This document shows positions 25,515-34,218 of a stretch of 64,000 nt of DNA, piece after piece. Below the pieces are notes generated by a model. That model ran no database searches and was not told the DNA's origin. It was given only the letters and a program-made list of their open reading frames with translations. The stretch is from CAYUQT01 sp964446835 (GTDB lineage: Bacteria; Planctomycetota; Phycisphaerae; UBA1845; JAFGLZ01). Position 1 is the stretch's first letter; each line of letters starts with the position of its first letter. Made by a program: the position numbers and the translations under genes. The DNA lies in NCBI GenBank assembly GCA_964446835.1, contig CAYUQT010000004.1, forward strand, positions 1 to 64,000, given 5' to 3'.

Positions 25515-28490
25515 ATGAATTCCTTCACAAACGCGGCCACGCTGGTTGGCGTGTTGGCCTGGATGATTCTTGTCGGAATGGCCCCGGCCGAGGAACCGTC
25601 GCGAGTGCCGGAAGACGTCTACCGCGGCGAGATGGCGGCCTATCCGGGGGCATGGGGATTTGAACTCGGCAAGTCGGGGATCATCCTCGTCAGCGACGAG
25701 GAACTTGAGACCCTGGCCGCCGACCCCGAGAAGGCCATTGATCTGAGCCTGACGCCCCAACCCAAGCACGTGGCGAGCCTGCGCCAGATCTGCGAGGCCG
25801 CAAAGAGCCAGGGGCAGCGAACCTTGATCGTGGCGTTCGATCACTTCTTTCAGCAGTACCGGCCGGGCCAGAACCACGTCCGCCGGCTGATGCCCGACAT
25901 GGACGACTACATCGAGAAGATCGCCCGGATCGGGGCGTTCGCCCAGAAGTACGGACTCGGGCTGGAGCTCAGCCTGCTGACGCCGCTGGAAATCGGCCGC
26001 GGCTATCGCCAGGCGACGGGGGAGTCAGGCCTCTGGATGCAGTATCGCAAGGGGCTTCGCGATCCCGAGGGCGGTGCGTTCAGCGTGGAGCTGTGGCGGC
26101 ACACCCGTTGGGTGAATAACAAGGGGCCTTTCGATATTGAGAACGGTGGCGTGCGCGTCTTCGCCTTCCGGGAACAACCGGTACACGGCACGCCCTATCG
26201 CGTCGTTCCCGAGGGGTCCATTACCGAGATCAGCGATCAGGCCAAGGTCGAGGAGATGCCCGGGATCCGGGCCGAGAGGTTCACGGCCACTCGGATCCGT
26301 GTATACGGGTCGGGCAAGATCACCGCGCCGGGTCTCAACCGGGTTCTGGTCGTGCAGACCTATCGCACGCCGGAGATGGACTACTTCTCCGACAAGGCGA
26401 TGCCGTATCTGAAGGGACTCATCGACCGCTACACGACCGCGGGGGTGAAGCTCAATGCTCTGTACTCTGACGAGCCGCACCTGATGGGAGACTGGGCCTA
26501 TTTCAGCCATCACGAGCACGGACAGTTTGCACTGCGGTATGCCACGCCGGGGCTGGCGGACAAGTTTGCCCAACGGTTTGGCCCGGCGTACCGCGACCTC
26601 GCCAAGTACATGATCTACTTCACGTACGGCCAGGAAGATTTCGCCAACGACCTGAGCGCCACGCAAGGGGTCATGCACGTCTTCGGGGCCTCACCGCAGG
26701 AGATCCGAAGAACCGCATTGTTCCGGGCGCATTACTACCGCTTCCTGCAGGACGGCGTCACCGATCTGCTAGTCCGAGCGAAGCGCCATGCCGAACAACG
26801 AATGGGACATCGCCTGGAGGCCCGCGCCCACGCCACGTGGGCCGAAAGCCCCACGTGCGACTGCTGGCTGCCGACACATGGCATCAACAGCGAGCACGCC
26901 AAGTACGAGTACACATCTGACTTCCTCTGGTCGAACACGGTTCAGCAATCGGCCGTGGCCTGTTCCGATTACTTTCGATGGGGCGACTTCCTGACGGGCA
27001 ACGGGAACGATCACGCAGAGGGTGGCTATCTCGACCGCAACTACGTTGGTCTGGCCCTGGCCTGCTCGACGGGAATTCTGAACGAGGTACCGTATTCTTA
27101 CGGGGCGCACTGGGGAATGCCTGGACCGATTTCGCACCGTCGATCGATGGTCGCCGCTGCATTCGGCGTGGCCGGCGGACATTTCGGCCATATCCAGGAC
27201 ATGCAGCACCGCGATGCCGATGTGATCATGCTGTACCCGATTGATCTGGTGGCCGTCGAGGAGCGATTTGGGAGCTGGATGACGCAGTACCCCTATGCTG
27301 ACTACATGACCGCGGCGAAGCTTCTGGAACGAGGTCGGGTGGTGGGCGGCGCGATCGAGATGGCCGGACGACGATTCACCACGTTGGTGACGACGTTCGA
27401 GCCGTTCCCATCGCAACGGCTTTTGGACATGGTGCGGCAACTGGTACAGGGCGGTGGTCGCGTGGTCTGGTCGGGCCCACCGCCTGTTCTGACCGATGAG
27501 GGTGGAGACGCCGTGGCGGCCTGGTCGGCGATCTTCGGGGCGCAGTACCAACCGGGAGTCACCGAAGGGCTGCCTGCTCCGGGGCGTCGGGTGACATTCG
27601 AGGGGGTTCTGAAATCGGTGCCGCCGCAGACCATACTGACGCACATGCTGGTGGATCACATCTACTCTGTGACGGCAGCGGATCCGGGCCAGCCCGTCGC
27701 CCGGGTGAAGAACCGAGTGGTCGGAACTCACCGCCCCTACCCCACCGGCGGCAGCGCGACATTTCTGGGCGTTCGCCCGCAGGACAACCAGTCGTGCAGC
27801 CTCGGATACGATGTCCGCACCTGGTTTGATGTGCTCTGTGCCCTGGGGGCCTACCCAGCTTCGGGCAAATTCCCCGGCGTGAACGACAACCCGGAGTATC
27901 TGTCGCGAACCGGCGACTATGTCGCCTGTCGGTTCCCCAACGGAACGGTGACGATCGCTCGGCACCTTCGCCACCTCGAGGAAGATTGGCACGGCGGCTT
28001 TGCCCGCAATGCCGAACAGGACGCCGCCTATATGTCGCAGCATCCACTGCCTCCGGACAGGTTGGACCTGCGCGAGTTCAAGGTGTGCGGGCATTCGGTG
28101 ACCTACGAAGGTGCCGGTGCCGTCGCCTATCGATTGGGTCCACAGGGAGATTTGGTCGGGTTGGCCGGCAATGGTTGCCGACAGATCACCGTAGACGGCA
28201 AGGCGACCGTGTTTTCAGACAGCCCGCTTCCGCTGCTGACGTTCGGGCCGCTCGCACCCGAGCGGCGAATTCCCGGCGGGGCCGTCTTCGAGGTCTGCGT
28301 CCACGGCACCGGCAGCGTTCGCATTCCTGCGGCAGGACTACCGGAAAAGGTGCGGGTCTTTGCCGCGGGATCGAATCTCGGCTCGCGGGGAGCCGAGATT
28401 CCTTGTCAACGTGAGGGCCAGATGCTCGTGCTGAAGATATCGCCTTCTGAGTCGGGCCGGTGGCTCTGGGTTGTGCCGACCGGCACGTAG
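25515..28490 (+). CDS. Secreted putative glycoside hydrolase, large multidomain
   Basis: 991 residues. The signal peptide is clear: ATLVGVLAWMILVGMAPAEE, with cleavage near residue 25. A long alpha/beta region follows. YSDEPHLMGDW (about 313-323) recalls the acid/base DEP motif of clan A-type glycosidases. Around residues 580-660, ADYMTAAKLLERGRVVGG, then TTLVTTFEPFPSQRLLDMVRQLVQGGGRVVW, is typical of the beta-galactosidase trimerisation (GATase-like) domain. The C-terminus is a beta-rich domain. I infer an extracytoplasmic polysaccharide hydrolase of unknown specificity. The ATG at 25515 is preceded by AAGGAGAGG. Confidence 0.65.
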   Translation: MNSFTNAATLVGVLAWMILVGMAPAEEPSRVPEDVYRGEMAAYPGAWGFELGKSGIILVSDEELETLAADPEKAIDLSLTPQPKHVASLRQICEAAKSQGQRTLIVAFDHFFQQYRPGQNHVRRLMPDMDDYIEKIARIGAFAQKYGLGLELSLLTPLEIGRGYRQATGESGLWMQYRKGLRDPEGGAFSVELWRHTRWVNNKGPFDIENGGVRVFAFREQPVHGTPYRVVPEGSITEISDQAKVEEMPGIRAERFTATRIRVYGSGKITAPGLNRVLVVQTYRTPEMDYFSDKAMPYLKGLIDRYTTAGVKLNALYSDEPHLMGDWAYFSHHEHGQFALRYATPGLADKFAQRFGPAYRDLAKYMIYFTYGQEDFANDLSATQGVMHVFGASPQEIRRTALFRAHYYRFLQDGVTDLLVRAKRHAEQRMGHRLEARAHATWAESPTCDCWLPTHGINSEHAKYEYTSDFLWSNTVQQSAVACSDYFRWGDFLTGNGNDHAEGGYLDRNYVGLALACSTGILNEVPYSYGAHWGMPGPISHRRSMVAAAFGVAGGHFGHIQDMQHRDADVIMLYPIDLVAVEERFGSWMTQYPYADYMTAAKLLERGRVVGGAIEMAGRRFTTLVTTFEPFPSQRLLDMVRQLVQGGGRVVWSGPPPVLTDEGGDAVAAWSAIFGAQYQPGVTEGLPAPGRRVTFEGVLKSVPPQTILTHMLVDHIYSVTAADPGQPVARVKNRVVGTHRPYPTGGSATFLGVRPQDNQSCSLGYDVRTWFDVLCALGAYPASGKFPGVNDNPEYLSRTGDYVACRFPNGTVTIARHLRHLEEDWHGGFARNAEQDAAYMSQHPLPPDRLDLREFKVCGHSVTYEGAGAVAYRLGPQGDLVGLAGNGCRQITVDGKATVFSDSPLPLLTFGPLAPERRIPGGAVFEVCVHGTGSVRIPAAGLPEKVRVFAAGSNLGSRGAEIPCQREGQMLVLKISPSESGRWLWVVPTGT

Positions 28491-28538
28491 TGTTGTCCGG
28501 GAGTGTCTGGTGTCTCCGGAGGGGTGGCCTGTTAGGAT

Positions 28539-30773
28539 ATGGGCATGTCTGATCTGGAGTCAGCAACGACTGCACCCGTGCCCGTTTCGGCGTTGCGCCG
28601 TCTGATCGCGGCGGCAGCCCACCTCGCCGTCGTATTGACGTTGGTCGTTCTGGCGACGTATGTCTTTCTGCCAACGCTGGCGGCCGGATTCGTCTATGAC
28701 GATGTGATGACGGTCGTGAGCAACCACCTCATCGACCGGCTGTCATGGGACACGCTTGCCCAGCTCTTCAGCGGCTTTCACTTGAACGATTACTACCCGG
28801 TGTTCTATACGTCACTGGCGATCGATCGGGCGATCTGGGGCTTCAAACCGAACGGATATCATCTGACCAACCTCCTGATTCACGCGGTCAACGCCGTGCT
28901 GGTTTATGCGTTGGTCCTGCGGATGGTGCGGCGTGTTGCGGGCACTCACGGTCAGGGTGTCGGGAGCGGCGGGCGGTGGGTGGCTGTTTTGGCGGCCGTT
29001 GCCTTTGTCGTCCATCCGAACCATGTCGAGGCGGTTGCATGGGTCAGCGGACGGAAGGTTCTGTTGGCAACGTTCTTCGGACTGCTGGCCGTTCACGCCT
29101 GCATCGAGGGACCAGGCGGGCGAGGCCGGCGATGGCTGTCGCTGGCGGCGGGCCTGCTGTGCACGATTCTGGCGTGCATGTCCAACGTGTACGCATTGGT
29201 CGTGCCCGCATTGATCGTGTTGTGCGATCGGTACGTGGGAGGCCGCTCCTGGCACAAGGCGGTGTGGCGAAACGTGCCGTTCATTGTGGTGGCCGGAGGT
29301 GCCGTCGCACTCAAGATGCTATCTCGCATCGGCGGGGTGACACGCCCGGGTCAGTTCACGTCGCGCGAGGACTGGCTGTTGACGACCGTGGCGATTTACG
29401 GCCGCAATGTGCTCAGCCTGTTCACCACGCAGGAACGGAATGTTCTGTACGCCAACCAGACCGTCGATTCGATCACGTCGCCGGCGTTTCTGGGGGGACT
29501 GCTGGCCGTCGTCGTGACATTGATTCTGCTGCGACGGCTGCGGCATCGGCCCTTGTGGATGACGGGGCTGCTGTGGTTCATTCTGGCCCTGGGGCCGACG
29601 TCTCAACTCGCGCGGCACCATATTCTCCGGGCAGACCGCTATCTGTATCTCCCGGGAATCGGGGCCTGTCTCCTGGCGGGCCTGCTGGCGGCCGGGCTGT
29701 GGAGGTGGTCTGGAAGGTGGCTCTGGCGGGTGACGCTCGGCTTAGTGTTCCTGGTGGTCGCGGTGCGATGGACGAGTGCGTCGCGTGGCCGCACATTTGA
29801 CTGGAAGGACGATGCGTCGCTGTGGGCAGCCTCGCTTCGCCAGGATGAGCGGAACGCCGATGCCCACCAGAGCTTGGGAACCGCCCTCATGCGTGCCGGC
29901 GCGTTGGATGAGGCCCTGCGGCACCTCCGGCGTGCGATCGAACTGAATCCCCGTCAGGCCGATGCCTACAACACGATGAGCGCCCTGATGATTCAGCTTA
30001 ACCGCCTGCCCGAGGCGGTCGATGCGGGTGCCAAGGCGGTGGCGTGCCGGCCGGGTTTCGCGGAAGCCCAGTTCAACTATGGGCTGGCATTGACGATGGT
30101 GGGGCGCTATGAGGATGCGATTCGGCAGTTCCAGGAGGGGCTTGTGTCGGCCCCTGGTGACCTCGGCGCGTACTATCACATGGGTGAGGCGTTCCGGCGA
30201 ATGAGCCGATTCGATGAAGCGATCAGGGCCTTTGAGAAGGCACTGAGCCTCAACGGACGTTACATCGAGGCGCGATACGCCCTGGCGATGTCCCTTGCGG
30301 CCAAGGGGCAGACCGACCGAGCCCGCCAGGAGTGGGAGGCCTGCGTGACCGCACAGCCGGAGTTCGCGGAAGCCCACTGCCGACTGGCCGAACTCATCTT
30401 GGCGAAGGGGGAGTATGCCAATGCCATCGCTCGATACCGCACGGCGGTGGCCGCTCGTCCCGACCTGATCGAGCCTCGCAACAACCTCGCATGGATTCTG
30501 GCAACGTGCCCTCGTGACGGCCTGCGGAACTCAGCGGAGGCGCTGGATGTGCTGAAGGCCCTGCCGGAGACCGTCACGCGCGACAATGCCAGGCTTTGGG
30601 ATACGTTTGGCGCGATCTATGCTGAGATGGGGCGGTTTGGTGAGGCCCTGTCTGCCGCCCGAAAGGCAGCCGATCTTGCGCGGCGATCCGATCAGCAGGA
30701 TCTGGCCCGCCAGATCGACCAGCGGATCTCCCTCTATGCGACGAGCCGACCCTATCGCGAGATTCCGAGGTAG
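28539..30773 (+). CDS. Multi-pass glycosyltransferase with C-terminal TPR repeats (TMTC-like)
   Basis: 744 residues. About eleven hydrophobic segments occupy residues 20-420; the first periplasmic loop contains YDDVMTV, resembling the acidic pair of GT39/GT-C enzymes. From about 430 to 735 there are tandem TPR units, with recognisable spacing (for example DAHQSLGTALMRAGALDEAL, AYYHMGEAFRRMSRFDEAI). Proteins of this design, like eukaryotic TMTC, are thought to transfer sugars to proteins bound by the TPRs. Start codon ATG 28539 or ATG 28545 (AGGA nine bases upstream of the latter). It is a single gene. Confidence 0.75.
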   Translation: MGMSDLESATTAPVPVSALRRLIAAAAHLAVVLTLVVLATYVFLPTLAAGFVYDDVMTVVSNHLIDRLSWDTLAQLFSGFHLNDYYPVFYTSLAIDRAIWGFKPNGYHLTNLLIHAVNAVLVYALVLRMVRRVAGTHGQGVGSGGRWVAVLAAVAFVVHPNHVEAVAWVSGRKVLLATFFGLLAVHACIEGPGGRGRRWLSLAAGLLCTILACMSNVYALVVPALIVLCDRYVGGRSWHKAVWRNVPFIVVAGGAVALKMLSRIGGVTRPGQFTSREDWLLTTVAIYGRNVLSLFTTQERNVLYANQTVDSITSPAFLGGLLAVVVTLILLRRLRHRPLWMTGLLWFILALGPTSQLARHHILRADRYLYLPGIGACLLAGLLAAGLWRWSGRWLWRVTLGLVFLVVAVRWTSASRGRTFDWKDDASLWAASLRQDERNADAHQSLGTALMRAGALDEALRHLRRAIELNPRQADAYNTMSALMIQLNRLPEAVDAGAKAVACRPGFAEAQFNYGLALTMVGRYEDAIRQFQEGLVSAPGDLGAYYHMGEAFRRMSRFDEAIRAFEKALSLNGRYIEARYALAMSLAAKGQTDRARQEWEACVTAQPEFAEAHCRLAELILAKGEYANAIARYRTAVAARPDLIEPRNNLAWILATCPRDGLRNSAEALDVLKALPETVTRDNARLWDTFGAIYAEMGRFGEALSAARKAADLARRSDQQDLARQIDQRISLYATSRPYREIPR

Positions 30774-30950
30774 ATGAACGAAGCATGGGGCGGGGGACGC
30801 CCCGGTTCGGGGTGCGGCCGATCGGATGCCACTCCTTCGCCAACGGCCATGGGCCGGCCATAGTGGAATCCCGGATGGGGTTCGCGTTGTGGCCCTGCCC
30901 GGGGGGTGCTAGGATGCTGGGAATGTGATCTTTCGCATGGGTGCGCTACG
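30774..30950. other. Intergenic spacer with GC-rich hairpin
   Basis: GGGGCG/CGCCCC arms around a 5-base loop near 30786-30802 form a strong hairpin just after the TPR glycosyltransferase gene, but no T-run follows, so terminator activity is uncertain. No gene is seen. Confidence 0.35.
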
Positions 30951-33272
30951 ATGCCGAACCGCTTGAGCCATTGCGTCAGACCGACGTGTCCGCGGGACCT
31001 CTGCGGCTCGCTGCTGGTCTTGACGTTGCTGATGCCGGCGGGGGTCTGGGGGCAGCAGCGGATCGTCGGGCGTGCAACACACGTGGGATTTCCGGGGGCT
31101 GGGGCGCACGTCTTTCGGCCCGGGCGATGGTGCCCGATCGTGGTGACACTGCGGAATGAGGGGACGGTTCCGTTGGCAGGCCGACTCGTGGTTCGTCAAC
31201 CGGACCGCGACGGCGATGTCATGGTGGCCGAGACGGTCGTCACACTGACCGCCGATTCTCAGGACCGAGTCTATCGACTGGACTTCGTGGCGGCACCTTC
31301 CAGCGGCGGACGAAGTGTCGTCATTCAGTTGCTGGACGAGCAGGATCGCGCCGTGCCTGTGTACGACGGCGGGGTGAGGCATGAGACACTGCCGGCACCG
31401 ATGATGTCCCCGGCGCCGGAGAAGAGCGTGCTGATTCTGGATCTGTCGGCTCGCCCGATGACCCTGCTGGACCGTTTTGCCGATCGGTCCAAGCCCTCGC
31501 TGATGGAACCGGTGATCCCTGTGCGATTGCCGCCCAAGTTTCTGCCGGATCGCGGGTACGCCCTGCAATCGATCCGGGCGATCCTGTGGGATTCGCCGGA
31601 TGCCGACAGTCTGGAGGCCCCGCAGGCCGAGGCGTTGATCGAGTATGTGCGGGCCGGGGGGATACTGGTTCTGGCCGGCGGGCGATCGGCGGAGGCCATC
31701 ACCAAGTCTCCGCTGGCCCGAATCCTGCCGGTGACGGTGCGGGGGACGAAGTCGGCGGAGGTGCTTCAGGAGACTTACTCCCGGTTGATCCGATCGTCGG
31801 GCATGCCGGGATCGCTGTTGTTCAACCCGCCGATCACGGTGGCCGGTGCCCGTGCCAAACCGACGGCGACGGTACTGGCGAGCCAGGATGACCTCCAGGT
31901 GGACGTGGTCACCCGGGGTCGGTTCGGCAGCGGCCTGGTCCTCTTCGTGGCCGCCGACTTGCGAGACGTATTCCAGCAGGTCGGTGATGGTGCTCGGTTC
32001 TTCAAAGAGTTGTTCGGACTGATTGAATCGGCGGAGACCAACAAGGCCACGGGGTGGATGTTCTCGTCGACGGACATGTACCACATGTTGTACCGACAGA
32101 TCGGATTCGAGTGGTCGGGTGGTGCCTTTCTGGTGGTTATGGTCTTGTTCGTAGCGGCCTACGTGCTGGTCTCGACCGTGGCCACATGGTTCTGGTTGCG
32201 GCGTCGAAATGCCCTTCAGCACAGTTGGACCGTTTTCGGCTTGGCGGTCGTGGGCTGCAGCGCCGTGAGTGTGGCGTTGGTGCAGGGGGTCCGGGGCGTG
32301 GGGACCGACGTGCGGGAATTGTCGGTCGTAGACATGGAGGTGCCGCCGGACGGAACGCCCGCCCGAATCTATCAGTCGGTGGGGTTCTTCGGGATCAAGA
32401 CGGGTACGCATGTGCGGTTGGATGTCCGACTTCGCTCGGCTCTGGCCGAAGAGGGATCGGCACACCTGGAGAGCTACCTTCAGCCGGCGCCGCCGGACCC
32501 CATCCTGACCGGACAGAGCTACGTGGCACCGGAACCGTACCGGCTTCGCCCCTCGGCCGCGACGATCGAAGATGTACCGGTTCGGGCGACCCTGAAGCGA
32601 TTCCAGGGCTACCGTGCCGGACGGTGGGATCGCGGACTGGCCGCATCGATTCGCATGGAGTCGGGCGGTCGAGTGGCGCCCGAAAGTTGGATCCGTAACG
32701 ATCTGGGGGTGGATCTCCACAACACCTATCTGATTCGGCCGGCCTCACCCTGGATGGGAGGCGTTCATCGAGGCGGAGTCATCATGGTGCTTCCGCTGGC
32801 GCAGGAGATCAAAGGCAACGGGCAGGTGATCCTCCTGGGGAGCCTTCGGGTGGACGTCCCAACGCGATGGGAGCCACTGACAGAATGGCAGACGCGATGG
32901 GACGTTTCGCCGAGCGGATGGAACCCCTCGTCGGTCCGAAAGGCCGGCGACGGGCAGCACATTTCCTCCGACGCCTTTGAAGACACCCTGCTGCTTCTGA
33001 CCACGATGAATGAATATGAGCCGCGGTCCGACAAGTGGCAGAATCAACGCACCGTCGATAGGAGCCAGCTTCAGCACATGGATCGGAGTCATCTGATGAC
33101 CAACGACGCCGTGATACTCATTGGCTTTGCGGACCATCCGGGCCCGCTGCGTCTGGAGTTTCGCCCCGCCGGTGGAGGTGACCGTGCCTGGCAATCGCCG
33201 AGTCCGGAGCAGAGTCGGACCATGTTCCGATTCATCATCCCCCTCGATCGAGGCGGCGAGGGCAGGGGGTAA
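30951..33272 (+). CDS. Large exported membrane protein of an ABC-transporter operon
   Basis: 773 residues from ATG 30951, chosen because a signal peptide (LCGSLLVLTLLMPAGVWG) then begins near residue 20; a GTG 15 codons upstream is possible. A beta-rich extracytoplasmic region is followed, near 180-340, by a GATase-like fold (SIRAILWDSPDADSLEAPQAEALIEYVRAGG), and then two membrane segments at about 405-460. A soluble C-terminal domain follows. Its place immediately before an ATPase and an ABC-2 permease recalls Gld-type exporter systems in which a large membrane protein accompanies the ABC pair. The function itself is not known. Confidence 0.6.
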   Translation: MPNRLSHCVRPTCPRDLCGSLLVLTLLMPAGVWGQQRIVGRATHVGFPGAGAHVFRPGRWCPIVVTLRNEGTVPLAGRLVVRQPDRDGDVMVAETVVTLTADSQDRVYRLDFVAAPSSGGRSVVIQLLDEQDRAVPVYDGGVRHETLPAPMMSPAPEKSVLILDLSARPMTLLDRFADRSKPSLMEPVIPVRLPPKFLPDRGYALQSIRAILWDSPDADSLEAPQAEALIEYVRAGGILVLAGGRSAEAITKSPLARILPVTVRGTKSAEVLQETYSRLIRSSGMPGSLLFNPPITVAGARAKPTATVLASQDDLQVDVVTRGRFGSGLVLFVAADLRDVFQQVGDGARFFKELFGLIESAETNKATGWMFSSTDMYHMLYRQIGFEWSGGAFLVVMVLFVAAYVLVSTVATWFWLRRRNALQHSWTVFGLAVVGCSAVSVALVQGVRGVGTDVRELSVVDMEVPPDGTPARIYQSVGFFGIKTGTHVRLDVRLRSALAEEGSAHLESYLQPAPPDPILTGQSYVAPEPYRLRPSAATIEDVPVRATLKRFQGYRAGRWDRGLAASIRMESGGRVAPESWIRNDLGVDLHNTYLIRPASPWMGGVHRGGVIMVLPLAQEIKGNGQVILLGSLRVDVPTRWEPLTEWQTRWDVSPSGWNPSSVRKAGDGQHISSDAFEDTLLLLTTMNEYEPRSDKWQNQRTVDRSQLQHMDRSHLMTNDAVILIGFADHPGPLRLEFRPAGGGDRAWQSPSPEQSRTMFRFIIPLDRGGEGRG

Positions 33273-33276
33273 CGCG

Positions 33277-34206
33277 GTGATCATCGAGACGATCAATCTG
33301 ACCAAGCGATACGGCAGCCTCGTGGCATTGAACAACCTCCGCCTTCGGATCGAAGAGGGTGAGTGCTTCGGTTACATCGGGCCCAACGGTGCCGGCAAGA
33401 CCACGACGATTCGGATCTTGGCCACATTGCTGCAGCCCACCTGGGGCGAGGCCCGCGTATGCGGGCATGTTGTCGGATACGAGTCCCGGAAGATCCGCCC
33501 GCTGATCGGCTACGTGCCGGACTTCTTCGGCGCGTACGAGGACATGGTTGTACAGGAGTACCTGGAGTTCTTCGCATCCGCCTATAACATCACGGGCGAC
33601 CGTCGCACTCGGGTGGTCGGCGACGTGCTGGAACTGACGGACCTGGCGGGCCGCCGCGACGCCCTGGTCGACTCGCTGAGCCGAGGCATGAAGCAACGGC
33701 TGAGCATTGCCCGCGTCCTGCTGCACGATCCGAAGGTGCTGCTGCTGGACGAGCCGGCCAGCGGACTGGATCCGCGGGCCCGTATCGAAATCCGCGAGTT
33801 GCTCAAGGAGCTCAAGCGGATGGGCAAGACGATCGTCATCAGCTCGCACATCCTGCATGAGCTGGCCGAGTTCTGCACCACGGTGGGGATTCTCGAACAG
33901 GGTGAACTGCTCTTTCACGGCACGATCGACGAATTCGTCCGCCAGGCCCGGATCGGCACGCGTGTCCATGTGTGCGTCGTGGAGCGGCGGGAGGTCGCCC
34001 GGGAGATCCTCTCGGCCATGCCGGACATCCGCAGCGTCGAGGAACAGAACGGGCAGTTGCTGATCGAACTGGCCGAGGGGGTCCAGGACTTCAGCTTCAT
34101 CGCACGGGCCCTGCTCGATCGGGGCCTGAAGCTTCGCGAACTGCGAGAAGAGCAGGTGGACATCGAGACGGCATTCATGCGTATGACGCAAGGCAAAGTG
34201 CAGTAG
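33277..34206 (+). CDS. ABC transporter ATP-binding subunit
   Basis: 309 residues from the GTG at 33277, 4 bases after the preceding stop. Walker A GPNGAGKTTT (about 35-44), signature LSRGMKQRLSIARVL, Walker B VLLLDEPASGLDPRA and the H-loop ISSHILHEL are all present. A C-terminal domain of about 90 residues follows. It belongs to the ABC-2 (DrrA/CcmA/Gld) exporter group and pairs with the permease gene 12 bases downstream. Confidence 0.93.
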   Translation: MIIETINLTKRYGSLVALNNLRLRIEEGECFGYIGPNGAGKTTTIRILATLLQPTWGEARVCGHVVGYESRKIRPLIGYVPDFFGAYEDMVVQEYLEFFASAYNITGDRRTRVVGDVLELTDLAGRRDALVDSLSRGMKQRLSIARVLLHDPKVLLLDEPASGLDPRARIEIRELLKELKRMGKTIVISSHILHELAEFCTTVGILEQGELLFHGTIDEFVRQARIGTRVHVCVVERREVAREILSAMPDIRSVEEQNGQLLIELAEGVQDFSFIARALLDRGLKLRELREEQVDIETAFMRMTQGKVQ

Positions 34207-34218
34207 CGACGAGTCGTG

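Noticed and set aside
25254..25877. A 207-codon minus-strand frame covering the spacer before the secreted hydrolase
   Set aside because: Half of it is antisense to the hydrolase gene, which has a strong ribosome site and signal peptide; no domain is seen.
30786..30802. GC hairpin as intrinsic terminator of the TPR glycosyltransferase gene
   Set aside because: There is no T-run after it; kept only as a note on the spacer.
30909..32720. A 603-codon minus-strand open frame
   Set aside because: It is the mirror of the large exported membrane protein; it is rich in Arg/His/Gln with no domain and no ribosome site.
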